This document shows, piece after piece, positions 23,583-31,725 of a stretch of DNA of 36,223 nucleotides. Position 1 is the stretch's first letter; each line of letters starts with the position of its first letter. The translations under genes were made by a program, and so were the position numbers. The DNA is from Gammaproteobacteria bacterium (GTDB taxonomy: Bacteria; Pseudomonadota; Gammaproteobacteria; Steroidobacterales; Steroidobacteraceae), in NCBI GenBank assembly GCA_025355165.1, contig JANYAD010000063.1, positions 1 to 36,223 on the forward strand. The letters run 5' to 3'. The notes beneath the pieces were generated by a model, which saw nothing but the letters and a program-made list of their open reading frames with translations, did no database searches and was not told where the DNA came from.

Positions 23583-24065
23583 ATGCCCTCCTTCGACGTG
23601 GTGTCGGAAATCGATACGCATGAGCTGACCAACGCAGTCGACCAAGCGGTGCGCGAACTGACGCAACGATTCGATTTCAAGGGCACCGACGCCACCTTCG
23701 AGCTCGAGGAAACCACGGTAACCATGACAGCGCCGGCGGATTTTCAGTTGAAGCAAATGCTCGACATCTTGAAGCTGCGCATCGCCAAACGGGGCATCGA
23801 CGTCGGCTGCCTGGAAGTGAAAGATCCGGAAGTGAATCTGGCCAGAGCCAAGCAGCTGGTTATATTGAAGCACGGCATTGACGCCGACGCCGGACGGAAG
23901 GTATCGCGTCTGATCAAGGATTCGAAACTAAAAGTGCAGGCGCAGATTCAAGGCGACAAGGTGAGGATCATCGGCAAAAAGCGCGATGATTTGCAAGACG
24001 CCATCGCGTTGTTGCGCAAGAGCGAGGTCGGTGTGCCATTGCAATTTAGTAACTTTCGCGACTAG
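23583..24065 (+). CDS. yajQ: YajQ-family nucleotide-binding protein
   Basis: 160 residues, full length for the family. MPSFDVVSEIDTHELTNAVD, then RFDFKGTDA, VKDPEVNLARAKQLVILK, HGIDADAGRKVSRLIKDSKL, KVRIIGKKRDDLQ and the ending VPLQFSNFRD are diagnostic. YajQ proteins bind nucleotides and, in Xanthomonas, cyclic di-GMP, linking it to gene regulation. The ATG lies 2 nt after the stop of the thioredoxin-like gene, so the two are probably co-translated. It is convergent with the cupredoxin gene 24 nt away. Confidence 0.96.
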   Translation: MPSFDVVSEIDTHELTNAVDQAVRELTQRFDFKGTDATFELEETTVTMTAPADFQLKQMLDILKLRIAKRGIDVGCLEVKDPEVNLARAKQLVILKHGIDADAGRKVSRLIKDSKLKVQAQIQGDKVRIIGKKRDDLQDAIALLRKSEVGVPLQFSNFRD

Positions 24066-24089
24066 CACTTCGCCGGTTTGAGCATCGCT

Positions 24090-24425
24090 TTAGCGCACGA
24101 TGATGGTGCCGGCCATGTACGGATGGATCGAACAGTTAAAGCGATAGGTGCCTGGCTTGCCGAACTTGAACGAAAAACCGTCGTTGGTGTCCAGCGCTGC
24201 GGAACGGAACATGCCTGAATCGCTGACCACCGTGTGGGGCTCATCGTCCTTGTTCACCCATGTGACCTGCGCTCCCGCGCTCACCGTCAAGGTGGAGGGC
24301 ATGAACATGAAATTCCTCACCTCGATTCGCACCGGGTCCGCCGCCCGGGCCCCCGTCCACAGCAGCGCAAAGGCAGCCAGGCTCCAAGCAGCGGTGCATG
24401 GCGGCCTCAATCTTGGGTCAGTCAT
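24090..24425 (-). CDS. Periplasmic cupredoxin (plastocyanin/amicyanin-like)
   Basis: 111 residues. A signal peptide ends near ALLWTGARAA, followed by a compact type-1 copper domain. The four ligands are visible: His in VNKDDEPHTVV and the Cys-x-x-His-x-x-Met set in RFNCSIHPYMAG. The short loop (C-S-I-H-P-Y-M) resembles amicyanin. It should act as a periplasmic electron carrier. It starts 34 nt after the stop of the metallophosphoesterase gene on the same strand, suggesting one transcript. Confidence 0.92.
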   Translation of the reverse strand: MTDPRLRPPCTAAWSLAAFALLWTGARAADPVRIEVRNFMFMPSTLTVSAGAQVTWVNKDDEPHTVVSDSGMFRSAALDTNDGFSFKFGKPGTYRFNCSIHPYMAGTIIVR

Positions 24426-24459
24426 GTTCGACTTCCTCGATATCCAAAAATATTCCTGT

Positions 24460-25401
24460 TCAGGCCAAAGTCGCGTCTTTTAACCAAAGTGACGAGGGAT
24501 GCTTGACCAGCGACACGCTAGTGATGCCCAGCATTTTGCTCAGTTGATCGGCAGGCACCTTGAGCGGCCCAGGTCCGGGACCTTCACCTGAGACCGGCTG
24601 CGGATAGGCAGTTGAGCGGGCCGTATGGAAAGTCACGCTGCCCTCGGTTTTCTGCACGATCTGGTGTATGTGCCCGTTTAGAACGGTGACCGAACCGAAG
24701 CGCCGCAATACCCTCATCAGTTGATCGGCATCGCCGGTGCCCCAACCCCAGGGTTCGTAGATGGTCCACAAAGGCATGTGCGCGAATACCACGATCGGGG
24801 TGCTCGCCGAGCGGCCCTGAAGATCGGCCGTTGCCCAAGCGAGCTGATCAGATCCCAAGGTGCCCAGACCGCCCGGCTTGAACTGCAATACATTGATCAG
24901 CCCGATAAAGTGCACGCCGGCGTGATCGAAGCTGTAGTAGCCCTTGTTGCCGGACGCCTTACCGAACCGATTGAAGTACTCGGTGACGGTGGGATCGGAG
25001 GTGTCATGCTCACCGGGCACCGTGTGCAGTTCGGTGGCGCGCAATTTCGAGAGCATCTGCTGCGCCGTATCGAATTCCACCGCTTTGGACAAATGCGTGA
25101 TGTCGCCGGTGTGAATGATGAGTGCAGGCTGCTCCGGCATCCCGTTGACCAGATCGATAGTGCGGGCCAGCGTTCCGTTGACGTCGGGATTGGCTTCTTT
25201 GTTGAAACCGATATGCGTGTCGCTGATCTGGACGAACAAGGGCTTGCCCAGCTTGAGGGTGGCTGCGTTGTCATCGGCCGCCTGCGCCAAGCTCAAAGGG
25301 GTGAAGACACCGCCGGACAGCCCGAATAGGGTCCCGGCCCCTCCATATGCCATGCATTTCAATGCGTTACGACGCGATAGCCTCGATCGATCATCCGACA
25401 T
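24460..25401 (-). CDS. Tat-exported calcineurin-like metallophosphoesterase
   Basis: 313 residues. A twin-arginine signal (SRRNALKCMAYGG) indicates export of a folded, metal-loaded enzyme. The two-metal phosphoesterase motifs are all present: VQISDTHIGF, IIHTGDITH, VPGEHDTS (His in place of the usual Asn of the GNHD motif), VFAHMP and LNGHIHQ. The substrate is unknown. The Asn-to-His change in the third motif is seen in some metallophosphoesterase subfamilies and is the oddest residue here. The downstream cupredoxin gene is 34 nt away and probably co-expressed. Confidence 0.92.
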   Translation of the reverse strand: MSDDRSRLSRRNALKCMAYGGAGTLFGLSGGVFTPLSLAQAADDNAATLKLGKPLFVQISDTHIGFNKEANPDVNGTLARTIDLVNGMPEQPALIIHTGDITHLSKAVEFDTAQQMLSKLRATELHTVPGEHDTSDPTVTEYFNRFGKASGNKGYYSFDHAGVHFIGLINVLQFKPGGLGTLGSDQLAWATADLQGRSASTPIVVFAHMPLWTIYEPWGWGTGDADQLMRVLRRFGSVTVLNGHIHQIVQKTEGSVTFHTARSTAYPQPVSGEGPGPGPLKVPADQLSKMLGITSVSLVKHPSSLWLKDATLA

Positions 25402-25529
25402 GGCGGCACTCCTACAGTTGCGGTTCTAAAGAGAAGACTGCGCCACGCCTCGATTTATTCCGGCTTGGGCCGATGGCGTCGGCGGCGCGGGCAGGGTAAC
25501 GTTCAAGGATGAAAACCGAGGGAACATCC

Positions 25530-26024
25530 ATGGGCAGAGGAAATTTGGCCGGTGCCGCGCGCGCGCGTCTGGTCTTGATCGGGCTCGCAGCCTTAGGGTT
25601 AGGCGCCTGCGCTTCGGATTCAGTCGTGGTCACAGGGAGCGCGCGTCCGCCCATATCACCGGCCGAGGTGAGAATTTATTCGCGTCCGCCGGCGGTGTTC
25701 CAGGAAATAGCCATTCTCAACGCCTCAAAGAACAGCGCATTCACTACCGGCGGCCAGAAAACGGTCGACAAAGTGATCGCGGGTCTCAAAGAACAAGCGG
25801 CCAAGCTGGGCGCCAACGGCGTCATCCTGGAGGGCTTTTCGGATCAGCAAACCGGAGCCGTGGGATCAGGGGTGGGATCCGACTCCTATTCCCGCAATTC
25901 CTCAGTGGGCGTGGGCGTGGGGGGATCCTTGGGTCTATATAAAAAGACCGGTCATGGCATCGCCATTTTCGTGGCGCCCGGCTCACCGGAATTAAACCTC
26001 CCCCCAGAGGCAGGACGCCCTTAA
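25530..26024 (+). CDS. Putative lipoprotein of unknown function
   Basis: 164 residues. A basic N-terminus (RGNLAGAARARLVL) is followed by a hydrophobic stretch and the lipobox LGLGAC, then ASDSVVVTGSARPPISPAEV. The folded part includes AVFQEIAILNASKNSAFTTG and KVIAGLKEQAAKLGANGVIL, reminiscent of small envelope proteins of the DUF4156 or RcsF-like kind. This is a loose impression. A glycine- and serine-rich stretch (about residues 110-140) follows. ATG 25530 has GAGGG upstream; ATG 25509 is also possible. Its stop overlaps the stop of the convergent anti-sigma gene within TTAA. Confidence 0.75.
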   Translation: MGRGNLAGAARARLVLIGLAALGLGACASDSVVVTGSARPPISPAEVRIYSRPPAVFQEIAILNASKNSAFTTGGQKTVDKVIAGLKEQAAKLGANGVILEGFSDQQTGAVGSGVGSDSYSRNSSVGVGVGGSLGLYKKTGHGIAIFVAPGSPELNLPPEAGRP

Positions 26025-26803
26025 GCTTGTTCGCGCAGCAGCCGCACAAGTTCCAGCAATTCATCCCAGCTGGTATCGGATACGGCGCAGTACTCAACAT
26101 CGCCTTGGCTCCAGAAGGCGAGGTGATAACCGTTACGCGTGGCATTGCTGGGCAGCCGGTGGGTGCCGACCCAGCTGAATAGATTGATGACGTGGGGGCC
26201 ATGCTGGTAGACCACCACAGCGGAGCGTTGATGGTCGATGTAATCGGCGCGCCCGCCGATCAACTTAAACCCTTGCGAGTCAAAGTCGGCGACCACGGGG
26301 GAAACATCCGCATGTCCCGCAAACCAGGGCTTGACCGTGTGTTTGTCGGCCGACACCACGTCAATCAAATGCGAAGGCATCAGCGATCGCACATGGGCGC
26401 TCACGATTTCGCCGCTTAAGGGGCTGTCCACGCGCGGTATGAATAACAATGCGCCGACGACCGCAGCCAGCGCGGCGCCTCCGATACCGCCGCCGATGGC
26501 GCTCCAAAATACGCGTCCGCGGCCCAAGGCGGAGCCGCGCGCAATCCGACGCGGCGCTGCAGCGATGTCGCGCACTGCACCCACTTCCAGATCAAGGGCG
26601 CACATGATCTGCGAGCGCAGCTCAGGCGGCGCACCTTCGTAGCTCACGTCCCGCCGCAGCCTCGTGCGCACTTCTTCTAAGTTCTGGAGCAGCGCACGGC
26701 ATTCGGCGCAATGTTCAAGGTGGCGCTCGATCTCCGCGGCGCAAAGCGCATCGACCTGGCCGTCGAAATGAGCCTGTACCCTTAAAGACTCAGCGCACTG
26801 CAC
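26021..26803 (-). CDS. Anti-sigma factor with N-terminal zinc finger (zf-HC2)
   Basis: About 260 residues. The cytoplasmic N-terminus carries the zinc-binding anti-sigma motif H-x3-C-x2-C in RHLEHCAECRALL. A single membrane helix (GGGIGGAALAAVVGALLFIP) precedes a periplasmic domain with VRSLMPSHLIDVVS, AVVVYQHGPHVINLFSW and DVEYCAVSD. It should sequester the ECF sigma factor encoded just upstream until an envelope signal releases it. I chose GTG 26803-26801, with AAGGAA about 7 nt upstream. A TTG at 26818 is also in frame. Either start lies inside the end of the sigma gene, so translation is coupled. Confidence 0.9.
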   Translation of the reverse strand: MQCAESLRVQAHFDGQVDALCAAEIERHLEHCAECRALLQNLEEVRTRLRRDVSYEGAPPELRSQIMCALDLEVGAVRDIAAAPRRIARGSALGRGRVFWSAIGGGIGGAALAAVVGALLFIPRVDSPLSGEIVSAHVRSLMPSHLIDVVSADKHTVKPWFAGHADVSPVVADFDSQGFKLIGGRADYIDHQRSAVVVYQHGPHVINLFSWVGTHRLPSNATRNGYHLAFWSQGDVEYCAVSDTSWDELLELVRLLREQA

Positions 26804-27338
26804 GCGGCTTTCCTTCAACTTCTTTCAGCCATTTGCTCTTCAGCGCGGCGCGCGATCGCGCCAAGCGCGACATGACCGTGCCGATCGGCACCCCCGTGAC
26901 CGCCGCAATTTGCGCATAGTCCATTTCTTCAATTTCACGCAAAATCAATACCATGCGGTGCTCTTGCGGCAACGAAGCCATGAGCCGCTCGAGCACCTGC
27001 TTCTGATCCGACAGAATCGAATCGCTCTCAGGATTAGGCGTGGTCGCAATCATCGCGTGCCCGTCAACCGCATCGCTTTCCTCCGGCAGCGGCACAAAGG
27101 CACGCCGCTGTTGCTGCTTGGCAGCCGTCAAATGACAATTGCGCACGATGCTTAAGAACCACGCTTTCGCCTCGGAGCCCCGCAGGCCATCGAAGCCCCG
27201 AAAAGCCCGCAAGATCGCGTCCTGCACGACGTCGTCCGCCTCGCCCGCGGCAGGGCATAGCCACCGAGCGAAGCGATATGCAGCGTCGAGATGAGGCAAA
27301 ACTTGCGCCTCGAATCGAGCGCGTTTGTCATCCATCAT
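26790..27338 (-). CDS. ECF-family RNA polymerase sigma factor
   Basis: 182 residues with the two ECF domains. Region 2 shows AYRFARWLCPAAGEADDVVQ, AILRAFRGFDG and AWFLSIVRNCHL. Region 4 shows LPQEHRMVLILREIEEMDYA, QIAAVTGVPIGTVMSRLARS and RAALK. It directs RNA polymerase to a small stress regulon. Its ATG overlaps the NYN gene stop as ATGA, and its 3' end overlaps the anti-sigma gene. I did not find a clear copy of an autoregulated ECF promoter. Confidence 0.95.
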   Translation of the reverse strand: MMDDKRARFEAQVLPHLDAAYRFARWLCPAAGEADDVVQDAILRAFRGFDGLRGSEAKAWFLSIVRNCHLTAAKQQQRRAFVPLPEESDAVDGHAMIATTPNPESDSILSDQKQVLERLMASLPQEHRMVLILREIEEMDYAQIAAVTGVPIGTVMSRLARSRAALKSKWLKEVEGKPRAVR

Positions 27339-27841
27339 TCTAAGACCCGCGGCACGGCTATTTTATTCCCAAGGAGTAGGGGATCCCCGATGGGTATGAA
27401 GCGATTCGCGGCGCGGATCAAGGTTCCCGCCGATAGCTCCGGCACACCGTAGACCTCGACCGACACCGAATCCCGTTCGCGAATTTTGTGCACCAGCAAG
27501 TCGAAGTCGCCATCGCCGGTGGCCAGCACCACCACATCAGCCCGCGGAGCAAACTCGAGCACTTCCAAGGTGATGCCGACGTCCCAGTCCCCTTTCGTCG
27601 ATCCGTCCATCCTCCGGATAAAGGGCTTGAGCCTCACTTCAAAGCCAATGCCACGGAGGATGGCCTGAAACTGCTTCTGCTTCTCATCGTCGCGGTCAAT
27701 GGCAAATGCCACCGCCTTCACAACCTTTCTGCCGTGCGTCGCTTGCGCCCAGAACTTGTTGTAATCGAAATGCCGCGAGAAGCGCTGGCGCGTCGTGTAG
27801 TAAATGTTCTGAACGTCGACGAAAATCGCCACGGCTTCCAA
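27335..27841 (-). CDS. NYN-domain (LabA/DUF88-like) putative ribonuclease
   Basis: 168 residues. The PIN-like NYN fold is recognised by VAIFVDVQNIYYTTRQRF, STKGDWDVGITLEVLEFAP and ADVVVLATGDGDFDLLVHKI. The acidic residues (Asp in FVDVQN, DWD and GDGDFD) form the presumed metal centre for RNA cleavage. Start candidates are TTG 27841 and GTG 27832. Its stop overlaps the sigma factor start, making a three-gene coupled unit. It is divergent from the M28 peptidase gene across about 83 bases. A -10-like TATACT lies in that gap on the minus strand without a good -35. Confidence 0.9.
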   Translation of the reverse strand: MEAVAIFVDVQNIYYTTRQRFSRHFDYNKFWAQATHGRKVVKAVAFAIDRDDEKQKQFQAILRGIGFEVRLKPFIRRMDGSTKGDWDVGITLEVLEFAPRADVVVLATGDGDFDLLVHKIRERDSVSVEVYGVPELSAGTLIRAANRFIPIGDPLLLGNKIAVPRVLE

Positions 27842-27924
27842 TTCGCCCTCGCTTAGAGTTCTGCAATCACAGGTCAGTATAACGCCGCACTCGCGTATCC
27901 TAATGCCATAACAAGGGGTGGCTC

Positions 27925-30039
27925 GTGACTCGAATACTGCTCATCAAGGCGGCCATCGTAGCTCTGGCGTTGCAAACTTTCCCCTCGTGGGCGCAGGCGC
28001 CTTTCCTTTCGCAGTCGCAATGGTCAGCCCTGCGTCAGGAGGCCAGCGGCTCGGCCCCCTATGAAAACCTGCGCGCCTTGACGCGCCTGCACCGCATTCC
28101 CGCAACACCGGAATTCGATGCCGCCGCGCAATTCATTCTGCAGCGAGCCAAAGAATATGGCCTCGAGGATGTGCACGCCGAGCAATATCCCATCGATGCG
28201 AAAATTCATTACGGACTCATGCGCTCGCATGTGGGCTGGAGCGTGGACAGTGCCCGGCTTTGGCAGATCGAACCGGTGCACACCGTGCTCGGCGATTGGG
28301 CCACCGATCCCATCAAGCTGGCGGACTACAGCCACAGCGCAGACGTGGAAGCGCCGCTGGTGGACGTGGGCGCCGGAACGGCGGAGAGCGATTATGCCGG
28401 CAAGGATGTGCGCGGTAACATCGTCCTCGCCGATGGAGTGCTGGCCCTGGTGCAGCGTCTGGCAGTGCTGAAATACGGCGCCGCCGGCATCGTCAGCGAC
28501 ATGCCCAATCAAACCACGGCCTGGTCCGGGCTCGACCCCACCCTTGTGCGGTGGGGACATCTGGACGCTTCAGTGCCGGGCGGGTTCGCCTTCATGGTGT
28601 CGCGCAGTACCGCCGCCGATCTACGCGCGCAAATGCTCAAGGGCCCTGCCGTCCTGCTCGCAGCCCACGTAAAGGCGCAGGTGGGACCCGGCCAGTGGAC
28701 GGTGGTGACCGGCACGATCCGCGGTACCGACACGGGAGCCGGCGAGATCGTTTATAGCTGCCACCTCGACCACCAACGGCCCGGTGCGAATGATAATGCC
28801 AGCGGTTGTGTGAGCATTCTCGAATCGGCGCGCGTTCTGAAACACCTGATCGGCAGCGGCAGACTGAACCGCCCTCAGCGCACCTTACGCTTCATCTGGG
28901 GTCCGGAGGTCGAGGGCACCATGGCTTTCTTGAGCACGCACCCCGACATCATGCGATCTATGCGGGCCGATGTTCACATGGACATGGTAGGCGGAGATCC
29001 CTTCAAAAACAAATCCGTGCTGCATGTCACCGAAACGCCCTGGTCCTTGCCCACGTTCATCACTGATATCGGCGATCTGTTTGCTGAAAGCATTCGTGAT
29101 TCTGCGGCCCTTTACACCGAGGATGGCAGTCACGAGGAGGAGGCCGTAATCGAGGATCGCGACGGCGCCGGCGGCACACGCAATGCATTCTTCGTCGACG
29201 AGACGCCGTATGCCGAGGGCAGCGATCACGACGACTACGATTCATCGACCATCGCCGTACCATCGCTGTACCTACGGGACTGGCCGGATATCTACATTCA
29301 TACGGATCACGACACCCTGCAACAGATCGACGCCACCAAGCTGCGCCGGGTCGCCCTCTTGGGGGCTGCGTCGGGCTATAGCTTTGCTACTTTAAGCGCA
29401 GCGCAGTCCTCCGAGGTACTGCCTTTCCTCGCGGTGCGCGCTGAAAGCCGGATGGCGCACGGTTTCGAGCGAGCGCAGAAGCTCCTGGGCGATACCAGCC
29501 TGCCACCCGGCCAGGCGTTATTCGAAGCTCGCAACCTCATGGCGCAAATGCTCAAGAGAGATGAGGCCGCATTGAAAAGTTTCGCGGCCTTTACGCAAAG
29601 CGATCCGCCAGAGCTGGCGGCCTCCGTCGGCGCTGTCAAAGCGCAAGCCGCGGCCTTGAACGGTTGGCTTGATCGCCTTGCTGCGAAACGCGGCCTGACA
29701 GCCGCCGATGCACCCGCGGAACGGGCCGGCTCGCGTATTCCGCGGCGTATCGGCGAGTTCGGCCCGCTGACTTTTCAGAACGACGACGTGTTGGTCGACC
29801 GACTGGGCAGGGATCGAGTGCACAAGATCCGATTGCTGAACGCCGATTCGAGCCGTCTGCTCCATGTCGGGGACCGCGGCGCGCTCTACGCCTATGAGAT
29901 CGTCAATTTCGTCGACGGCCGCAAATCGGTGCAGGAAATTCGAAACGCGGTGGCCGCGGAATTCGGACCCATTCCAACGGCGTTAGTCAGCGATTATCTC
30001 AACGCCTGCGAAGAAGCCAAAATCGTCACGTTTCGCTAG
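27925..30039 (+). CDS. Exported M28-family metallopeptidase with C-terminal PqqD-like domain
   Basis: 704 residues. A signal peptide (IVALALQTFPSWAQA) is followed by an N-terminal region, a PA-type insert (about residues 100-250, with GKDVRGNIVLADG) and the zinc peptidase domain. Likely zinc ligands are in SCHLDHQRPGANDNASG, WGPEVEGT, HMDMVGGD and IHTDHDT. The C-terminal 90 residues look like a small winged-helix domain related to PqqD-type peptide-binding modules (VDGRKSVQEIRNAVAAEFG). The protein is probably a periplasmic aminopeptidase. The start is GTG 27925 with a GGGG-rich site 5-9 nt upstream. It is convergent with apbE. Confidence 0.88.
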   Translation: MTRILLIKAAIVALALQTFPSWAQAPFLSQSQWSALRQEASGSAPYENLRALTRLHRIPATPEFDAAAQFILQRAKEYGLEDVHAEQYPIDAKIHYGLMRSHVGWSVDSARLWQIEPVHTVLGDWATDPIKLADYSHSADVEAPLVDVGAGTAESDYAGKDVRGNIVLADGVLALVQRLAVLKYGAAGIVSDMPNQTTAWSGLDPTLVRWGHLDASVPGGFAFMVSRSTAADLRAQMLKGPAVLLAAHVKAQVGPGQWTVVTGTIRGTDTGAGEIVYSCHLDHQRPGANDNASGCVSILESARVLKHLIGSGRLNRPQRTLRFIWGPEVEGTMAFLSTHPDIMRSMRADVHMDMVGGDPFKNKSVLHVTETPWSLPTFITDIGDLFAESIRDSAALYTEDGSHEEEAVIEDRDGAGGTRNAFFVDETPYAEGSDHDDYDSSTIAVPSLYLRDWPDIYIHTDHDTLQQIDATKLRRVALLGAASGYSFATLSAAQSSEVLPFLAVRAESRMAHGFERAQKLLGDTSLPPGQALFEARNLMAQMLKRDEAALKSFAAFTQSDPPELAASVGAVKAQAAALNGWLDRLAAKRGLTAADAPAERAGSRIPRRIGEFGPLTFQNDDVLVDRLGRDRVHKIRLLNADSSRLLHVGDRGALYAYEIVNFVDGRKSVQEIRNAVAAEFGPIPTALVSDYLNACEEAKIVTFR

Positions 30040-30051
30040 GCGCGCCCTCTT

Positions 30052-31071
30052 TTATTGCGGCGACGGACCGGGAGGCGGGGTTGCCTTGCCGCGCTGCATT
30101 CCCTTGGAGTAAATCACCGTACCGTCGAGTTTGACGATGATGGCGTCGATGTCATCGATGCGGTTGTAAATCTCCATCGCCTTTTCAGGGCCTAGCACGA
30201 AAGCGGTCTTGGACAGGCCGTCGGTTCGGGTCGCATACGGCCCGATGATGGTTGCGCTGCGCACTTTGCTGGCGGAATGTCCGGTGCGCGGATCGATGAT
30301 GTGATGGTAACGCACGCCGCCCTCATCGAAGAACCGCTCGTAATCACCCGAAGTGGAGATCGCCGCATCCACGAGAGGAACGCTCGCAATCAACTCACCT
30401 TCCCCCTTGCGCGGGTCGCGGATGCCCACCATCCAGGGCTTGCCGAAGCGGTCGCCGATGATGCGGCTGTCGCCGCCCGCCGAAACGTAGGCGCGCGTAA
30501 ATCCGTGCGCCTTCAACACATCGATCCCGCAGTCCACCGAATAACCCTTGGCGATGCCACCCAAATCGATGCGCACGCCCTTCTGGGTGAACTGCACGGT
30601 TTGGCTTTTCGGATCGAGAATGACATGTCGGTAATCCACTGCCGGCAGCGCCTTGGCAATCTGCATCTCGTTGGGACGGACATGTTTGGGAAAATTGTAC
30701 AGGTAGCCGACGCTGGCATAGGTGATGTCGAAGGCCCCGTCGGTGATGACTGAATACTCTTTCGCCTTGATGAGAAGATTGAACAGTTCCTTTGAAATCA
30801 TCATGGGCCCGTCGGCCGCCCTGGCATTGACTTGGGACACTTCGCTGGTGGGCTTGTAGGTGCTCATCGACTCATCGATGTGGCGCATTCCATCGAGTAC
30901 CGCATCGATAGCGGCCTCGGCACTGGCCTTGTCCTCCGTCCACAGCTCCACTGTGATGCGCGTGCCCATGATGCCGTCGGTGACGCGGGTTATCCATTCG
31001 GCATGCGCGGGAAACGCCGCCGTTGCGAACGCCGAGATGCATGCAAATGTTGCCAACGCTTTAAATTTCAT
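30052..31071 (-). CDS. apbE: FAD:protein FMN transferase ApbE
   Basis: 339 residues. A signal peptide (AFATAAFPAHA) indicates a periplasmic enzyme. ApbE links FMN to threonine in target flavoproteins such as NqrB/NqrC and RnfG. Motifs are MGTRITVELW, DESMSTYKPTSEVSQ, GAFDITYASVG, VRIDLGGIAKGYSVD, AYVSAGGDSRI, HIIDPRTGHSAS and TDGLSKTAFVLG. No recognisable flavinylation target is seen in this window. It begins 9 nt after the rhomboid gene stop and probably shares its transcript. Confidence 0.95.
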   Translation of the reverse strand: MKFKALATFACISAFATAAFPAHAEWITRVTDGIMGTRITVELWTEDKASAEAAIDAVLDGMRHIDESMSTYKPTSEVSQVNARAADGPMMISKELFNLLIKAKEYSVITDGAFDITYASVGYLYNFPKHVRPNEMQIAKALPAVDYRHVILDPKSQTVQFTQKGVRIDLGGIAKGYSVDCGIDVLKAHGFTRAYVSAGGDSRIIGDRFGKPWMVGIRDPRKGEGELIASVPLVDAAISTSGDYERFFDEGGVRYHHIIDPRTGHSASKVRSATIIGPYATRTDGLSKTAFVLGPEKAMEIYNRIDDIDAIIVKLDGTVIYSKGMQRGKATPPPGPSPQ

Positions 31072-31080
31072 GCTGCAAGA

Positions 31081-31686
31081 CTAACGAGTTCTGCGCAAGC
31101 TTGCGCGCCATTGCGTGAGCACCAATGCGCTGCCGACCATGCCGCCCAAGTGGGCGAAGTGCGCGATGCCGGACATCGATCCGGTGACGCCCAGAAAAAG
31201 CTCGATACCTGCATAAATGGTCGCGAACAGCCATGCCGGCATGGGAATGGGTGGAATCAGCGGCACCACCTTGCGTTTCGGAAACATGACCGCGTATGCG
31301 AGCAGCAAGCCGAACACGCCGCCCGAAGCGCCCAGCGTAATGCCTGCGGGCGCCCCAAACAGGCTCGGTATCAATAATTGCGTCACCGCGGCGGTGATCA
31401 CCGAGGCGAAGTAGCACACCAGTAATCGCCGCGGTCCGACATAGCGCTCGATTTCCGTGCCGAACATCCACAGCCCGAGCATGTTGAACAAAATATGCGA
31501 GATGTTGTGCGTATCATGCAAAAAGGCGTAAGTAATGATTTGCCAGAAGCGAAAGTACACGTTGCCTTCGACGGGCTGCAGCGGCCATAACGCAAAATAT
31601 TGCTCCATCAAGTCGTTTGACACGCCCTGCAGGAGGAACACGACGACGTTGGCGGCGATGAGGACTTTGACGGCGGTAACTTTCAT
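31081..31686 (-). CDS. Rhomboid-family intramembrane serine protease
   Basis: 201 residues, six predicted membrane helices. The catalytic pair is visible: Ser in ITLGASGGVFG (helix 4) and His in FAHLGGM (helix 6). The oxyanion-side motif is HNISHILFNMLGLWMFG in helix 2. These enzymes cleave transmembrane substrates in the inner membrane. The substrate is unknown. The gene is divergent from the 2-hydroxyacid dehydrogenase gene with only 39 bases between start codons. A TAGAAT -10-like element there would leave only about 10 nt of leader. Confidence 0.94.
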   Translation of the reverse strand: MKVTAVKVLIAANVVVFLLQGVSNDLMEQYFALWPLQPVEGNVYFRFWQIITYAFLHDTHNISHILFNMLGLWMFGTEIERYVGPRRLLVCYFASVITAAVTQLLIPSLFGAPAGITLGASGGVFGLLLAYAVMFPKRKVVPLIPPIPMPAWLFATIYAGIELFLGVTGSMSGIAHFAHLGGMVGSALVLTQWRASLRRTR

Positions 31687-31725
31687 GGTGGTCGCATATT
31701 CTAGCGCTTCACGAAGGAGCCGCCG

